Assembly (NCBI RefSeq): GCF_021295345.1 | Contig: NZ_JAIMJB010000010.1 | Coordinates: 1-64,000, forward strand | From: Motilimonas eburnea | GTDB lineage: Bacteria; Pseudomonadota; Gammaproteobacteria; Enterobacterales; CBDFNC01 | Direction: 5' to 3' | Length of the DNA: 64,000 nt | Part shown: piece by piece, positions 48,088 through 58,926 of the stretch | How the letters are laid out: every line of letters starts with the position of its first letter | Numbering within the stretch: position 1 is the first letter of the stretch | Notes under the pieces: generated by a model | Databases searched by the model: none | What the model was told of the DNA's origin: nothing | Seen by the model: only the letters and a program-made list of their open reading frames with translations | Made by a program: the position numbers and the translations under genes

Positions 48088-48813
48088 TTAACAACTGGCA
48101 ATTTGAAAGGGAACATCTTGTGCTTGCTCATCACCATGGGGCAAAAAGCGGATTGCATATCGGGTTTTATGGCCACTGACCGTTGGGTAAAAGCCCAAGG
48201 TTGGGGCAATCTTAATGCGGATCATGTCTGCATTTTCGGCAATATCTTGATAAAAGCCATTCTTTGCGACAACGGAATTAAAGTGACTGCTGTCACGACA
48301 TAACTTTAGGTTCAGCTGCAATGCGCCAATTAACGGCTGAAAGTCGGCCAGCCAACGTTTACAATCTGCCGCCTTTTCTTGCTCTGTTAAATTAAGCCAG
48401 AAATAAAGCTGAGGTAAGTCGAAACTGCACAGGCCACCCGGTATCGAAAAACGCTGGCGCACAGCAGACAAAAAGCGGTCCTCTTTTAAGGTTTGTGTTA
48501 TGCGACTTAATCTCGGTAACTGATAAATAAACTGATTTAACTGCTGCTGTAACAAATTAATGCGGCTTAGATCCACACCTGGAATTGTGGCCCAATGATT
48601 CACCGAGGCAAGGTGCTTTTCTAAGTCTTTGGTTAGATCACTACGCACCTCACAGCGTTCCATCAACTCATGCAAATCAAGGATCCCCTTAAAGAAGGCT
48701 TCGGGATCACTGGGTGCGGTTAAATGGCGACTTTTTGCTATTTGCTCAAAAATGTACTCAAGACGCAGGTAGCTTCTGCTTTTTTCATTTAGTGGGTGTT
48801 CAAAAATGACCAT
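48088..48813 (-). CDS. zapD: Cell division protein ZapD
   Basis: The 241-residue protein matches ZapD/Yac[22 protein letters not shown] at the start, then a helical domain, with [16 protein letters not shown] in the middle and a beta-rich C-terminal half. It binds the C-terminal tail of FtsZ and bundles filaments. It lies between coaE and yacG. FtsZ is encoded 7 kb away on the same strand. Confidence 0.94.
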   Translation of the reverse strand: MVIFEHPLNEKSRSYLRLEYIFEQIAKSRHLTAPSDPEAFFKGILDLHELMERCEVRSDLTKDLEKHLASVNHWATIPGVDLSRINLLQQQLNQFIYQLPRLSRITQTLKEDRFLSAVRQRFSIPGGLCSFDLPQLYFWLNLTEQEKAADCKRWLADFQPLIGALQLNLKLCRDSSHFNSVVAKNGFYQDIAENADMIRIKIAPTLGFYPTVSGHKTRYAIRFLPHGDEQAQDVPFQIASC

Positions 48814-48892
48814 TTAGAGATAAAAAACCTAGCGATGATATCAAAGCACAGAGTGTAGCGCTTATATGACAAAATGTTGAGCCTGATCTGTA

Positions 48893-49495
48893 TTAATTTA
48901 GTTTCATATTACACAGTTGCTGATGTAACGCTGTCACTTGTTGCGCTAGCTGGCCGAGATCACCTGAGTTATCCAACACAAAGTCCGCCTCTGCAAGACG
49001 AACACTGCGTGTCACTTGCGCTGCCATGATCGAGCGAATTTGGGCTTCGCTATTGTTATCTCGGCTCATAGCACGACTTAACTGTAGGGCCTCGGGTACA
49101 TCGACCACAACTAACTTGCTAATATATTGTTGTAACTGATTCTCGATTAACAGCGGGGCTTCCAGAATGGCGTAAGGCCCTTGGCAAGCCTCTAGCTGAG
49201 CTAACAGCGATTGTCGTATCAAAGGGTGCAACAAGGCATTTAACCATTGCTTTTCTGACGCATCAGCAAAGATTAACTGACGCAGTTTGGCTCGATCTAA
49301 TTCACCCGCATCCGTCAATATCTGTTGACCAAAATGCGCGGTGATCTGCGCGAGTGCACCGCTAGTTGAATCGGGCTCTACTACTTCTCGAGCGACAACA
49401 TCGGCATCAACGACTTGGATTCCTAACGCCTTAAAACACTTGGCAGCGGCCGATTTACCGCTTCCGATACCACCCGTTAAGCCAATAATCTGCAT
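48893..49495 (-). CDS. coaE: Dephospho-CoA kinase
   Basis: The 200-residue enzyme opens with the P-loop GLTGGIGSGKSAAAKCFKALG and has VVDADVVAREVVEP, HPLIRQSL and the ILEAPLLIE strand of CoaE. It adds the 3' phosphate in the last step of coenzyme A synthesis. Its ATG overlaps the mutT stop by one base (TAATG), so the two are translationally coupled. Confidence 0.96.
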   Translation of the reverse strand: MQIIGLTGGIGSGKSAAAKCFKALGIQVVDADVVAREVVEPDSTSGALAQITAHFGQQILTDAGELDRAKLRQLIFADASEKQWLNALLHPLIRQSLLAQLEACQGPYAILEAPLLIENQLQQYISKLVVVDVPEALQLSRAMSRDNNSEAQIRSIMAAQVTRSVRLAEADFVLDNSGDLGQLAQQVTALHQQLCNMKLN

Positions 49496-49887
49496 TAAAA
49501 ATCAGCCATCAGCTGTGTCACGATAGGCTGATTAGCATCGGGAAAGATATATTGGTCTAGCTCGCAGATAGCAACCCATCTTACCTCTTGTCCTTCTAGC
49601 CCCTTCGCCTCACCACTGAATGATTGACTGAGCATAAAGTCGAGCAACACTTGTTTATCGGGGTAATCAAAGCTAATCGATTGATAATGCCTGGCTTGCT
49701 CGACAGATATAGCCACCTCTTCCTTTAACTCTCGGATCAAGGCCTGCTCTGGTGTTTCACCTGCTTCTACCTTGCCACCAGGGAATTCCCATTTGCCACC
49801 TTGATGTTGATGGTCCAAACGGCGACTTATGAGCACTTGCTGATGTGAATTGATAATAATGCCGGCGGCAACGTGAATGCGTTTCAT
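49495..49887 (-). CDS. mutT: 8-oxo-dGTP diphosphatase MutT
   Basis: From the ATG at 49887 (MKRIHVAAGIIINSHQ) the protein is 130 residues, the usual size. The Nudix box is GGKVEAGETPEQALIRELKEE, and SRRLDHQHQGGKWEFPGG precedes it. It hydrolyses 8-oxo-dGTP and prevents A-to-C transversions. It lies between secA and coaE on the minus strand, as in enteric bacteria. A 17-residue upstream extension in frame lacks homology and is not used. Confidence 0.93.
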   Translation of the reverse strand: MKRIHVAAGIIINSHQQVLISRRLDHQHQGGKWEFPGGKVEAGETPEQALIRELKEEVAISVEQARHYQSISFDYPDKQVLLDFMLSQSFSGEAKGLEGQEVRWVAICELDQYIFPDANQPIVTQLMADF

Positions 49888-49928
49888 ATTGATTAAAATG
49901 TTCGGGAGCAATTCTGTGTAGAGGTTAA

Positions 49929-49950
49929 GGAGCACCAATTATGGTGCTCC
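49929..49950 (-). terminator. Hairpin between secA and mutT
   Basis: GGAGCACC (49929-49936) and GGTGCTCC (49943-49950) form a perfect 8-bp stem around six bases, just after the secA stop at 49962. The following minus-strand bases are TTAACCTC, so termination is probably partial. Confidence 0.6.
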
Positions 49951-49961
49951 ATAGAGGGGGA

Positions 49962-52706
49962 TTAGCTTAATTTACCGTGACACTGTTTGTATTTTTTACC
50001 CGAACCACAGGGACAAGGCTCGTTACGGCCAACCTTAGGTTGGTCTCGCACGAAGGTTTCAGCACCTTGTTCGGCTTGTTCTTCGGCGACCGCATCGACC
50101 AGTTGGCTTTGCGCACTGGCATGCTGGAATGCTTGAGCTTCTTGCTGCGCTTGTGCTTCACGACGACGCTGCTCTTCGACCGCATTGACGTCATTTTGAG
50201 TTTGAACCTGCACCTTAGCTAAGATAGCGACCACGTCATGCTTGAGGTTTTCAAGCATTTCCGTAAACAGCTCGAAAGATTCACGCTTGTATTCTTGTTT
50301 CGGGTTTTTCTGGCCATAACTACGCAGGTGAATACCTTGGCGAAGGTGATCCATGGCCGCTAGGTGCTCTTTCCATAAACCATCAAGGGTTTGCAGCATA
50401 ACGGCCTTTTCAAAGTTTTGAATGACTTCTTTGCCTACCACTTCTTGCTTAGCAGCATAAGCTAATCGAGACTGATCTAGGATCTGTTCACGCAGCCTCT
50501 CTTCATCCATCTTGTCATCATCATCCAGCCATTTTTGCAGTGGCAGATCTAAGGCAAAATCGTTCTTTAAGCGCGCTTCAAGGTCAGCAATTTGCCACAT
50601 TTCTTCAAGGGACTGAGGTGGAATGTACTGATCTATGGTGTTGTTGACCACGTCTGCCCAAATCACTTCGATGGTTTCAGAAATATCGCCACTGTCCATC
50701 AAGTCATTGCGCTGCTCATAGATAACTTTACGCTGGTCGTTCGCCACGTCATCAAATTCAAGTAGCGATTTACGCATATCAAAGTTACGGCCTTCAACCT
50801 TGCGCTGTGCGTTCTCAATAGCACGAGAAACCCAAGGATGTTCAATGGCTTCACCATTTTCCATGCCCAGCTTCTTCATCATATTAGACACTTTGTCGGA
50901 AGCGAAAATACGCATTAACGGATCTTCCATCGACAAGTAGAATCGGCTCGAGCCCGGATCGCCTTGACGACCTGAACGGCCTCGCAACTGGTTATCGATA
51001 CGTCGAGATTCGTGGCGCTCGGTACCGATAATATGCAAGCCGCCCGCTTCTAGCACGGCATCATGCACTTTTTGCCATTCGGCTTTAATTTCGTCTAGCT
51101 GCTCAGGTGTTGCCCCTTTTTCTTCGGCATCATCTAAACGCATTTGTAAGTTACCACCCAGCACGATATCGGTACCACGGCCCGCCATGTTGGTCGCTAT
51201 GGTCACCGCACCTGGCGTACCCGCTTGCGCCACAATATCCGCTTCTTTTTCATGAAACTTAGCATTAAGCACTTGGTGTTTTATCTTGGCCTTGTTTAAT
51301 AACTTAGATAAGATCTCAGAGCTCTCAATGGATACCGTACCCACAAGCACTGGCTGCTTACGGGCTACGCAATCCTTAATATCTTCAATGATGGCTTCGT
51401 ATTTTTCCATGGTTGTCAGGTATACCAAATCACCCATGTCTTTACGTATCATAGGTTTATTGGTTGGTGTCACCACGGTTTCTAGACCGTAAATGCTTTG
51501 GAATTCAAACGCTTCGGTATCAGCCGTACCTGTCATACCCGCTAATTTATCGTATAAACGGAAGTAGTTTTGGAAGGTAATGGAAGCCAGAGTCTGGTTT
51601 TCATTTTGAATCTTAACGCCTTCTTTTGCTTCTACCGCTTGATGTAAGCCTTCAGACCAACGACGACCTGGCATGGTACGGCCAGTGTGTTCATCAACAA
51701 TCACAATTTCATTGTCAGGGTTAACGATGTAATCGACGTTTTTCTCAAACAAGGTATGAGCGCGTAAGGCCGCATTAACATGGTGTAAGATAGAAATGCT
51801 TGATGCTGAGAACAGTGATTCTTCTTGAGCTAAAATACCGCGCTCTTGCAGAATTTCTTCCACTTTGATTTGGCCGCGCTCGGTTAAAAATACCTGCTTG
51901 CTCTTTTCATCAACCGTGTAATCACCTTCGCCAACGTATTCTTCGGTGTCTTCTTTATCCTGCTTTTCAAGTAGCGGGATCACCTTATCAATTTGTTGGT
52001 AAAGCTCTTGGTTGCCTTCTGTTGGGCCTGAAATGATCAAAGGCGTACGCGCTTCATCGATTAGGATAGAATCCACCTCATCGACAATCGCATAGTACAG
52101 TTCACGTTGCGTGCGCGCTTGTGGCTCAAACGCCATGTTATCGCGCAAGTAATCAAAGCCAAACTCGTTATTGGTACCATAGGTGATGTCAGCAGCGTAG
52201 GCAGCGCGTTTTTCTTCTGGATTCATGCCCGATAAGTTAATGCCTACTGTTAACCCTAAGAACTCAAATAAACGCTGGTTCCACTCGGCGTCACGTTTGG
52301 CTAGATAGTCGTTCACGGTAATAACGTGCACGCCCTTGCCGGTGATCGCATTAAGGTAAGCTGGTAAGGTAGCGGTTAAGGTTTTACCTTCACCGGTGCG
52401 CATCTCGGCAATTTTGTTATCGTGTAAAATCATGCCGCCCAATAACTGAACGTCAAAATGGCGCATACCAAACACTCGTTTGGAGCCTTCTCTGACCACT
52501 GCAAACGCTTCTGGCAAGATATCATCTAGGCTTTTACCTTGCTGATAAGCCTCTTTAAACTCTTGAGTTTTAGCTTTTAACTCAGCATCAGTTAAGGCCT
52601 CAAGCTCCGCTTCTAGACCATTGATCTGTTTAACAACTTTACCTAATTTTTTAATAAGTCTGTCGTTTCTACTGCCGATAATTTTGGTTATTATTTTGTT
52701 AAACAT
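49962..52706 (-). CDS. secA: Preprotein translocase ATPase SecA
   Basis: The 914-residue motor has the Walker [20 protein letters not shown], Walker [15 protein letters not shown], the [17 protein letters not shown]-type helicase motif and the zinc-binding C-terminus [16 protein letters not shown]. It drives export through SecYEG. Its length is typical. No secM-like arrest peptide lies upstream; instead there is an M23 peptidase gene, the arrangement of Vibrio- and Shewanella-like bacteria. Confidence 0.98.
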   Translation of the reverse strand: MFNKIITKIIGSRNDRLIKKLGKVVKQINGLEAELEALTDAELKAKTQEFKEAYQQGKSLDDILPEAFAVVREGSKRVFGMRHFDVQLLGGMILHDNKIAEMRTGEGKTLTATLPAYLNAITGKGVHVITVNDYLAKRDAEWNQRLFEFLGLTVGINLSGMNPEEKRAAYAADITYGTNNEFGFDYLRDNMAFEPQARTQRELYYAIVDEVDSILIDEARTPLIISGPTEGNQELYQQIDKVIPLLEKQDKEDTEEYVGEGDYTVDEKSKQVFLTERGQIKVEEILQERGILAQEESLFSASSISILHHVNAALRAHTLFEKNVDYIVNPDNEIVIVDEHTGRTMPGRRWSEGLHQAVEAKEGVKIQNENQTLASITFQNYFRLYDKLAGMTGTADTEAFEFQSIYGLETVVTPTNKPMIRKDMGDLVYLTTMEKYEAIIEDIKDCVARKQPVLVGTVSIESSEILSKLLNKAKIKHQVLNAKFHEKEADIVAQAGTPGAVTIATNMAGRGTDIVLGGNLQMRLDDAEEKGATPEQLDEIKAEWQKVHDAVLEAGGLHIIGTERHESRRIDNQLRGRSGRQGDPGSSRFYLSMEDPLMRIFASDKVSNMMKKLGMENGEAIEHPWVSRAIENAQRKVEGRNFDMRKSLLEFDDVANDQRKVIYEQRNDLMDSGDISETIEVIWADVVNNTIDQYIPPQSLEEMWQIADLEARLKNDFALDLPLQKWLDDDDKMDEERLREQILDQSRLAYAAKQEVVGKEVIQNFEKAVMLQTLDGLWKEHLAAMDHLRQGIHLRSYGQKNPKQEYKRESFELFTEMLENLKHDVVAILAKVQVQTQNDVNAVEEQRRREAQAQQEAQAFQHASAQSQLVDAVAEEQAEQGAETFVRDQPKVGRNEPCPCGSGKKYKQCHGKLS

Positions 52707-52797
52707 CTATCAACTCTCGCGTAAATTTTATTAAAGCTTGCTCAATCCTTGGCAAGTTAAGTTATTTTAAATGGGTATCAAGCCGGCATTCGGGTCG

Positions 52798-53721
52798 TTA
52801 GCCAGCTTTGCGGTAAATGTACTTGCGGGGGTTAACCTGCTTACCGTCAATTAACACTTCATAATGCACATGAGGCCCCGTTGAACGCCCTGTGGTGCCC
52901 ATTAAGGCAATGGTTTGTCCTCGGGTAACCACGTCTCCTTCAGAGACATTCACTGCTTTAGCGTGAGCATACCGAGTCGTATATCCATCACCATGATTTA
53001 TCTCAACTAATTTACCATAACCCGTTTTTGTACCAGCCCAAGTAACAATGCCGGCCGCGGTTGCAGTAATGGGCATACCGTTTCGCCCTGCAATATCAAC
53101 GCCTTTATGGTAGCGCGCACGGCCAGTAAAGGGGTCGCTACGAACACCGAACAGGGACGTGATATAGCCTTTGCCTTTCACAGGCATCCCATGGACCATT
53201 CTGTCATTGGAGATATGGTGATTCATCATCACAGATTCAAGTAGTTGCATTTGTTCTTCGTTACTTTTTATTTCAAATGCCACTTCTTCAATCTGCTGTG
53301 TCAAGGTGTTAAGGTCAACACTCAAGACTAAATCATTGTCAGCTACCGGCCCGCCCATCGGCATAGGCTGAGAAAAATCGAACTCACCATCTTCTAATTC
53401 GGCTTGCTCTGCCAAACGCCCGCCTAATGCATTTAAGCGGCTCACTTGCGCTTGCAATTCGCCCACCTTTGTGGCCAATAGCACTAACTGCTGGTCCGAT
53501 TGCTGTTTCAGCCGCTTTAGCTGCTCGTTTTCTTTACTTAAATTACCGGTAATACTGGCGATCTTATATTGCATTATCGTGGCAGAATAACCGTCATAAA
53601 GGCGATGACCAACCATGGCGGTTATAAAAGCAAATAGTACTAATAAAAACCAAATCCACTTTAGTTTAATGACTATGCTATGCCGATGTTTTTGACCGGC
53701 GTAAATAACTGTTACACTCAT
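52798..53721 (-). CDS. M23-family peptidoglycan endopeptidase, membrane-anchored
   Basis: The 307-residue protein has an N-terminal membrane segment (about residues 22-42, KWIWFLLVLFAFITAMVGH) and a coiled-coil stretch (about 55-100). A C-terminal LytM/M23 zinc domain follows, with ARYHKGVDIAGRNGMPI and GPHVHYEVLIDG holding the zinc histidines. It should cleave peptide cross-links in the cell wall or act as an amidase activator. The adjacent secA and dcw genes support a wall role. It diverges from dciA over 30 bases. Confidence 0.92.
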   Translation of the reverse strand: MSVTVIYAGQKHRHSIVIKLKWIWFLLVLFAFITAMVGHRLYDGYSATIMQYKIASITGNLSKENEQLKRLKQQSDQQLVLLATKVGELQAQVSRLNALGGRLAEQAELEDGEFDFSQPMPMGGPVADNDLVLSVDLNTLTQQIEEVAFEIKSNEEQMQLLESVMMNHHISNDRMVHGMPVKGKGYITSLFGVRSDPFTGRARYHKGVDIAGRNGMPITATAAGIVTWAGTKTGYGKLVEINHGDGYTTRYAHAKAVNVSEGDVVTRGQTIALMGTTGRSTGPHVHYEVLIDGKQVNPRKYIYRKAG

Positions 53722-53751
53722 GCTTATACTACTCGATTAGACCTAACTAAG

Positions 53752-54237
53752 ATGCGTAAAAATCATCCTTGTGCGCTGACTCAATTAGCCTCTGATGTTA
53801 ATTTCAGAAAATTAAAAGAACGCGCTGATCAATTATCAGCGCTCGACAGGGTACTACAAAGCGTGCTGGAACGACACCAGATAAAACATGGTAAGATCGC
53901 AAATTTCAGAACTGGGACCCTATTCATCGCCTTGCCAAGTGCTGTGTGGCTAACGCGATTCAATCAAAAACGTTCAGATATTTTGTCTGAACTACGCCAA
54001 CACTTACCGTCCCTTGTGAGTATTGAGGCAAAAATTAATCCTGCTTTAGCGCATAAAACAACTCCATCTCATCCACCTACGACCACTTTTAAAGCAAACC
54101 CACGCATTATATCTAACACATCGGCTAGCTATATATTAAGTGCGGCGGAACATGCATCGGGAAGTTTAAAAGAAAAACTCGAAAGATTGGCTGCACTGGC
54201 AACAGAGAGAAAAGCCAGTGCAAACAATGATGACTAG
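53752..54237 (+). CDS. dciA: DciA-like (DUF721) replicative helicase loader
   Basis: From the ATG at 53752 the protein is 161 residues. The DUF721/DciA domain spans about residues 15-90 (LDRVLQSVLERHQIKHGKIANF and WLTRFNQKRSDILSELR); the rest is a flexible, basic tail. DciA loads DnaB helicase at the origin in bacteria lacking DnaC. The position next to secA and lpxC is the classic site of this gene. It is the only plus-strand gene in this part. No strong ribosome site is visible, so the start is less certain. Confidence 0.82.
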   Translation: MRKNHPCALTQLASDVNFRKLKERADQLSALDRVLQSVLERHQIKHGKIANFRTGTLFIALPSAVWLTRFNQKRSDILSELRQHLPSLVSIEAKINPALAHKTTPSHPPTTTFKANPRIISNTSASYILSAAEHASGSLKEKLERLAALATERKASANNDD

Positions 54238-54414
54238 CACGAAAGGCTAAGCCATGGCTAAGCCATATCAGTACCGCTGTGTTAGCAAATGAATTGCCTC
54301 ACAGAGCAGGTGTAAACCAATCAGTAAACCCTGTGTTTAATTCACGATAACCATTCGTTTAACGATTAACGCGCGATGACGATTTACACGTGTTCCTAAT
54401 TTTAAAGGCGATGT

Positions 54415-55329
54415 TTAGGCCAACAAGGGCGACAGATAAGTGACGGCTTGCTCAGCTTGCTCTTCAAAGCTCACCATTTCCCAAGCGTTTTCATCTGCTA
54501 ACAGCGCACACAATAGTTTATTGTTGAGTGCATGGCCCGTTTTGTAGGCTTTAAGCTCACCTAAAATCGTGTAACCGCTAAGATAAAGGTCGCCGATAGC
54601 GTCAAGTACCTTATGCTTAACAAATTCATCCTCGTAACGCAGGCCATCTTCATTAAGTACACGGTAATCGTCTAAGCCGATCGCATTATCTAAACTTGCG
54701 CCCAGCGCTAAGTTATTCGACTGCAAATATTCCACATCACGCATAAACCCAAAGGTACGCGCGCGGCTGATTTGCTTCAAAAACCAAGGACCAGAAAAGT
54801 CACTGACGATATGCTGGTTTTGGCCTTCAATGACTGGGTGAGCAAAGTCGATTTCAAAGTCTAAGCGAAACCCTTTTTTGGTTGGGTTCAACTCAGCCCA
54901 TTTATCCCCATCTTCTACGCGAACAGGCTGTTTGATACGGATAAATTTCTTGGCTGCACCTAACTCTTCAATACCGGCTGACTGCAGTAAAAATACAAAC
55001 GGACTGGCACTGCCATCCATGATCGGAATTTCTGGTGCGTCAACATCGATCACAATATTGTCGATACCTAGACCCGCGAGTGCAGCACTTAAGTGCTCAA
55101 CCGTTGAAATCTTTTCGCCTGACTCGTTTACCAAACAAGTACAAAGCATGCTTTCTTGCACAGCTTGCGCAGTCGCTTTAATGCTTACCACAGGGTCAAG
55201 ATCGACACGGCGATAAACAATACCGGTATTAGCAGGCGCTGGTCGTAAAGTCATGGTGACCTTATTACCTGAATGCAAACCAATACCAGTGGCTTCTACA
55301 CTTTGTTTAATTGTTCTTTGTTTAATCAT
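54415..55329 (-). CDS. lpxC: UDP-3-O-acyl-N-acetylglucosamine deacetylase
   Basis: The 304-residue zinc enzyme shows [19 protein letters not shown] at the start, [17 protein letters not shown] with zinc histidine, and [15 protein letters not shown] with the second zinc histidine and aspartate. It commits UDP-GlcNAc to lipid A synthesis. It lies after ftsZ on the same strand in the gap typical of the dcw cluster, with about 165 bases holding its own promoter. Confidence 0.97.
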   Translation of the reverse strand: MIKQRTIKQSVEATGIGLHSGNKVTMTLRPAPANTGIVYRRVDLDPVVSIKATAQAVQESMLCTCLVNESGEKISTVEHLSAALAGLGIDNIVIDVDAPEIPIMDGSASPFVFLLQSAGIEELGAAKKFIRIKQPVRVEDGDKWAELNPTKKGFRLDFEIDFAHPVIEGQNQHIVSDFSGPWFLKQISRARTFGFMRDVEYLQSNNLALGASLDNAIGLDDYRVLNEDGLRYEDEFVKHKVLDAIGDLYLSGYTILGELKAYKTGHALNNKLLCALLADENAWEMVSFEEQAEQAVTYLSPLLA

Positions 55330-55495
55330 TGAGTCATCCGTATTTCAACACTGTCAGAAAGTCACACTCGCATATTACGAGCATTTATTAATGACGGCTA
55401 TATGTGAAAACACCTACACGAAATCAGACTGTTTTTCACGCACTATGGCCTAACATGCTAACACATGTCACAGAATTTCCAAATAAGATGATAAT

Positions 55496-56671
55496 TTAGT
55501 CCGCTTGTTTTCTCAAAAACGCGGGAATATCTAAATAATCTATCTCAGATTTTGCTTCGGCAGCTGGCTTCGCTTTTGGCTCTTCAGCTGGTGCCGTCGC
55601 TTGCGCAGGCTGCGGGGCCGGAGCAACCGCTGGCTCATTCACTACAGCTGTATTACCCACGGTTTCACGCACTGCGGGTTTTGGGTTTACCAAAGTAATG
55701 TCTGGCTTGCGCTCACCGCCAATACCGGTGGCAACAACCGTCACACGTAGCTCATCTGACATTTCAGGGTCAATCACGGCACCTACTACCACGGTCGCAT
55801 TTTCAGAGGCAAAGGTACGAACGGCATTACCCACGGTTTCAAACTCTTCAATGGTGATATCAAAGCCAGCCGTAATATTGACTAGGATACCGCGAGCGCC
55901 CGCTAAGTCGACATCTTCAAGTAATGGGCTAGAAATGGCAGCATCGGCGGCTTCTTCGGCGCGGTCATCACCTTTAGCCACACCCGTGCCCATCATGGCG
56001 GTGCCCATTTCTTTCATCACCGTACGTACGTCGGCAAAGTCAACGTTAATAAGACCCGTACGCGTGATCAGCTCAGCAATACCTTGTACTGCGCCAAATA
56101 GTACGTTGTTAGCGGCTTTAAACGCATCCAATAAGCTCACACCACGACCGAGTACTTTCAGCAGTTTGTCGTTTGGAATGGTGATTAACGAGTCCACTTC
56201 GGTGGCTAATTGTTCAATCCCTTGCTCAGCGTAGCTCAAGCGCTTTTTGCCTTCAAAAGCAAAAGGTTTAGTGACCACTGCTACCGTGAGGATACCCAGC
56301 TCTTTTGCTATGCTGGCCACCACAGGCGCTGCACCCGTACCTGTACCACCGCCCATTCCGGCTGCGATAAACACCATATCAGAGCCTTCAAGTAATTCTT
56401 TAATGGCTTCACGGTCTTCTAAGGCGGCTTCACGTCCTACCTCTGGATTAGCACCAGCACCCAGCCCTTTAGTGATGCCAGAGCCAATTTGTAAGGTGGT
56501 GCCCGCATTGGAGTTACGCAATGCTTGGGCATCGGTGTTTACCGAAATAAATTCAACACCCTCAATATTTTGCGTCAACATATGCTCAACAGCGTTACCA
56601 CCGCCGCCACCTACGCCGACCACTTTGATGACAGCTTCGTCAGCATGACTGTCCATTATCTCAAACATAAC
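55496..56671 (-). CDS. ftsZ: Cell division GTPase FtsZ
   Basis: From the ATG at 56671, after GGAGAGAAAG, the protein is 391 residues. It has the GTP-binding [15 protein letters not shown], the T7 loop [11 protein letters not shown], a Pro/Ala-rich linker and the conserved C-terminal peptide [14 protein letters not shown] that binds FtsA, ZipA and ZapD. It polymerises into the division ring. It follows ftsA by 35 bases. Confidence 0.98.
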   Translation of the reverse strand, partial: VMFEIMDSHADEAVIKVVGVGGGGGNAVEHMLTQNIEGVEFISVNTDAQALRNSNAGTTLQIGSGITKGLGAGANPEVGREAALEDREAIKELLEGSDMVFIAAGMGGGTGTGAAPVVASIAKELGILTVAVVTKPFAFEGKKRLSYAEQGIEQLATEVDSLITIPNDKLLKVLGRGVSLLDAFKAANNVLFGAVQGIAELITRTGLINVDFADVRTVMKEMGTAMMGTGVAKGDDRAEEAADAAISSPLLEDVDLAGARGILVNITAGFDITIEEFETVGNAVRTFASENATVVVGAVIDPEMSDELRVTVVATGIGGERKPDITLVNPKPAVRETVGNTAVVNEPAVAPAPQPAQATAPAEEPKAKPAAEAKSEIDYLDIPAFLRKQAD

Positions 56672-56706
56672 TTTCTCTCCGTTTGCTTTGCCTGTTCGCA
56701 AAAAAT

Positions 56707-57963
56707 TTAAAACTCGCCTTTAAACCAGCTATGAACCCGCTTGGCTAGTGAGCCAATACCATGGCTTTGTTCTTTCTCTTGCCATGTTGTTATCTGGTTT
56801 GCTCTTTGATATTGCAATAGCCCCACCACGGTTGAATACACGGGTGAGTCTACGTATTCTGTTAAGCCTTTTACATTTAGGGGCTTACCAATTCTGACCT
56901 GAGACTGAAACGTCACTTCAGCCGTTTCAACTAGCCCTTCAATTTGCGCTGCGCCACCTGTCAACACAACACCTGCAGCAAGTTGGTGCTTCACACCTTG
57001 CTTTTTTAATTTCTCTTGTAACTTGTCTAGCTCTTGTTTAACTAAACCCAGCAGCTCACTGTAACGAGGTTCAATCACCTCGGCTAAGGTTTGGCGCTGT
57101 AAGCTACGCGCAGGGCGCCCGCCAACACTGGGTACTTCGATGGTGTCTTCACGACTGACCAACGAGCCCATGGCACAGCCATATTTAACCTTGACCTCTT
57201 CCGCATCCGACGGTGGCGTACCGAATGCGTATGCGATATCACTGGTAACAGCATTACCCGCATAAGGAATCACGGCGGTATGACGCAAAGCACCGCCTGT
57301 GAATACCGCTAAATCCATGGTGCCACCACCAATATCGACCACGCACACACCCAGCTCTTTTTCATCCTCGGTTAGCACCGCATAACTCGATGCCAAGGCA
57401 GAAAAAATAAGTTGGTCAACTTTTAAGTCACATCGTTCAACCGCCTTGACAATATTTTTTGCCATGTCGTTGTGGCAGGTGATCAGATGTACTTTGGCTT
57501 GCATTCTTACGCCCGATAAACCAACGGGGTTTTTAATGCCTTCTTGGTAGTCAATGGCAAACTCTTGGGCTAATACATGCAAGATCCTATGTTCATCACG
57601 GATCCGAACCGACTTCGCGGTGTGGATCACGTTATCGACATCATCTTGGGTCACTTCTTCATCAGAAATCGGCACCATGCCGATCTCGTTTTGACAGCTA
57701 ATGTGCTTACCGGAAATACCTAGGTAGACCGAGGTGATCTGACAATCAGCCATTAACTCCGCTTCACGCAAGGCGCGCTCAACGGATTTCACCACAGAGT
57801 CAAGATCGTTCACGCCACCTTTATCCATGCCTTTTGATTTATGGATCCCGGTACCAATAATGTTAAGTTCGCCATCGGGCAACACTTCACCGATTAATGC
57901 GGCGACCTTAGTACTGCCTATATCTAAACCAACAATTAGTTTTTTATCCGTTGCTTTGGTCAT
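56707..57963 (-). CDS. ftsA: Cell division protein FtsA
   Basis: A 418-residue actin-like protein with [17 protein letters not shown] (phosphate 1), [14 protein letters not shown] (phosphate 2), [12 protein letters not shown] and a C-terminal amphipathic membrane helix ([15 protein letters not shown]). It tethers FtsZ to the membrane and recruits later division proteins. It overlaps the end of ftsQ by 20 bases. Confidence 0.97.
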   Translation of the reverse strand: MTKATDKKLIVGLDIGSTKVAALIGEVLPDGELNIIGTGIHKSKGMDKGGVNDLDSVVKSVERALREAELMADCQITSVYLGISGKHISCQNEIGMVPISDEEVTQDDVDNVIHTAKSVRIRDEHRILHVLAQEFAIDYQEGIKNPVGLSGVRMQAKVHLITCHNDMAKNIVKAVERCDLKVDQLIFSALASSYAVLTEDEKELGVCVVDIGGGTMDLAVFTGGALRHTAVIPYAGNAVTSDIAYAFGTPPSDAEEVKVKYGCAMGSLVSREDTIEVPSVGGRPARSLQRQTLAEVIEPRYSELLGLVKQELDKLQEKLKKQGVKHQLAAGVVLTGGAAQIEGLVETAEVTFQSQVRIGKPLNVKGLTEYVDSPVYSTVVGLLQYQRANQITTWQEKEQSHGIGSLAKRVHSWFKGEF

Positions 57964-58747
57964 CTGGCTCTCTTTCTGGTTTCCAACCCACCGCTACGCC
58001 GGTGTCATAGCGTAAATCAACGTAGGCGACTTTTTGTGCATCCAGTAATGGATAAATATCAATAAACCTTTGTACCCTATCGACTCTCTGCTCACGCCCT
58101 AACTTTAGCTCTATGCCTTGTTTTAACTGAATATTCCACGCATATCTGTGGGTAAGTTCAAGACCATCAATACTAAAGCCATTTAGCGCCAACAAGCTTT
58201 CCAACTGCTGGTACACTTCCAATACTTCTTTCGAGCTATGTTCAGGGCCGTATAAATACACTAAAGGCGCTTGGATTTTATCCTGTGGTGCATTGAACAC
58301 TTCGCCTTTAATATTCAGCAAGTCCGTTTCATTCCAAAATGCACTTGGCCTTTGCTCTTGTAAAAACACTTTTAATCTATCTGGCCAGCGTTTACGTACT
58401 GATGCAGAGTAAACCCATGGCATACTTTGTAAATTTTCTTGTAACTGATTCACATCCAAGGTGAAAAAGTTTTGCGACTCAGGGATAGCGAGTAACACCT
58501 GGCGCACTTCATCGTCACTGACGTACTGACGTTCGCCCAGCAAGATTAACTCACTCAATGGCAAGTGCTTTTGGTCTGTTAACCATTGCGCCACCCGCAA
58601 GCCACCCCAATAAAGCCCAATTAGCACGCAGATAAAAAAAGTAAGGCCAGCCAAAAAAGCGGCTCGACTCGGGGGGCGCGCGTCATTGAGCTGCTGCGCC
58701 GCCTGAGGCTCTTCTTTTTTATTTCTTTTAGCGACACGTGCCGTCAC
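57944..58747 (-). CDS. ftsQ: Cell division protein FtsQ
   Basis: The best start is a GTG at 58747, six bases after AAAGGA, giving 267 residues; a more upstream GTG at 58777 lacks a ribosome site. A short cytoplasmic part is followed by one membrane helix (AAFLAGLTFFICVLIGLYWGG), a POTRA domain (LPLSELILLGERQYVSDDEV) and the FtsQ beta domain. It scaffolds FtsL, FtsB and FtsW in the septum. It follows murC after 179 bases, without an intervening ddl gene. Confidence 0.94.
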   Translation of the reverse strand: MTARVAKRNKKEEPQAAQQLNDARPPSRAAFLAGLTFFICVLIGLYWGGLRVAQWLTDQKHLPLSELILLGERQYVSDDEVRQVLLAIPESQNFFTLDVNQLQENLQSMPWVYSASVRKRWPDRLKVFLQEQRPSAFWNETDLLNIKGEVFNAPQDKIQAPLVYLYGPEHSSKEVLEVYQQLESLLALNGFSIDGLELTHRYAWNIQLKQGIELKLGREQRVDRVQRFIDIYPLLDAQKVAYVDLRYDTGVAVGWKPEREPDDQSNG

Positions 58748-58926
58748 TGCTATTCCTTTCAACAAAGGGTAAGCCACCCTATCTGCTTACCCGCACCCCA
58801 TTACACACCGAGTGCAAAAAAATGTTAGAAACGCTGCATTATATCGAGCATTGTTCTAGGTTCAATCTCATTACTGTGCTTAACACCAATAAATCATCCA
58901 AAACTCAATCATTATTCAGTCTTTTT

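Noticed and set aside
55698-56234. 178-codon plus-strand frame opposite ftsZ
   Set aside because: Antisense shadow of a highly conserved gene with strong codon bias; it has no family features.
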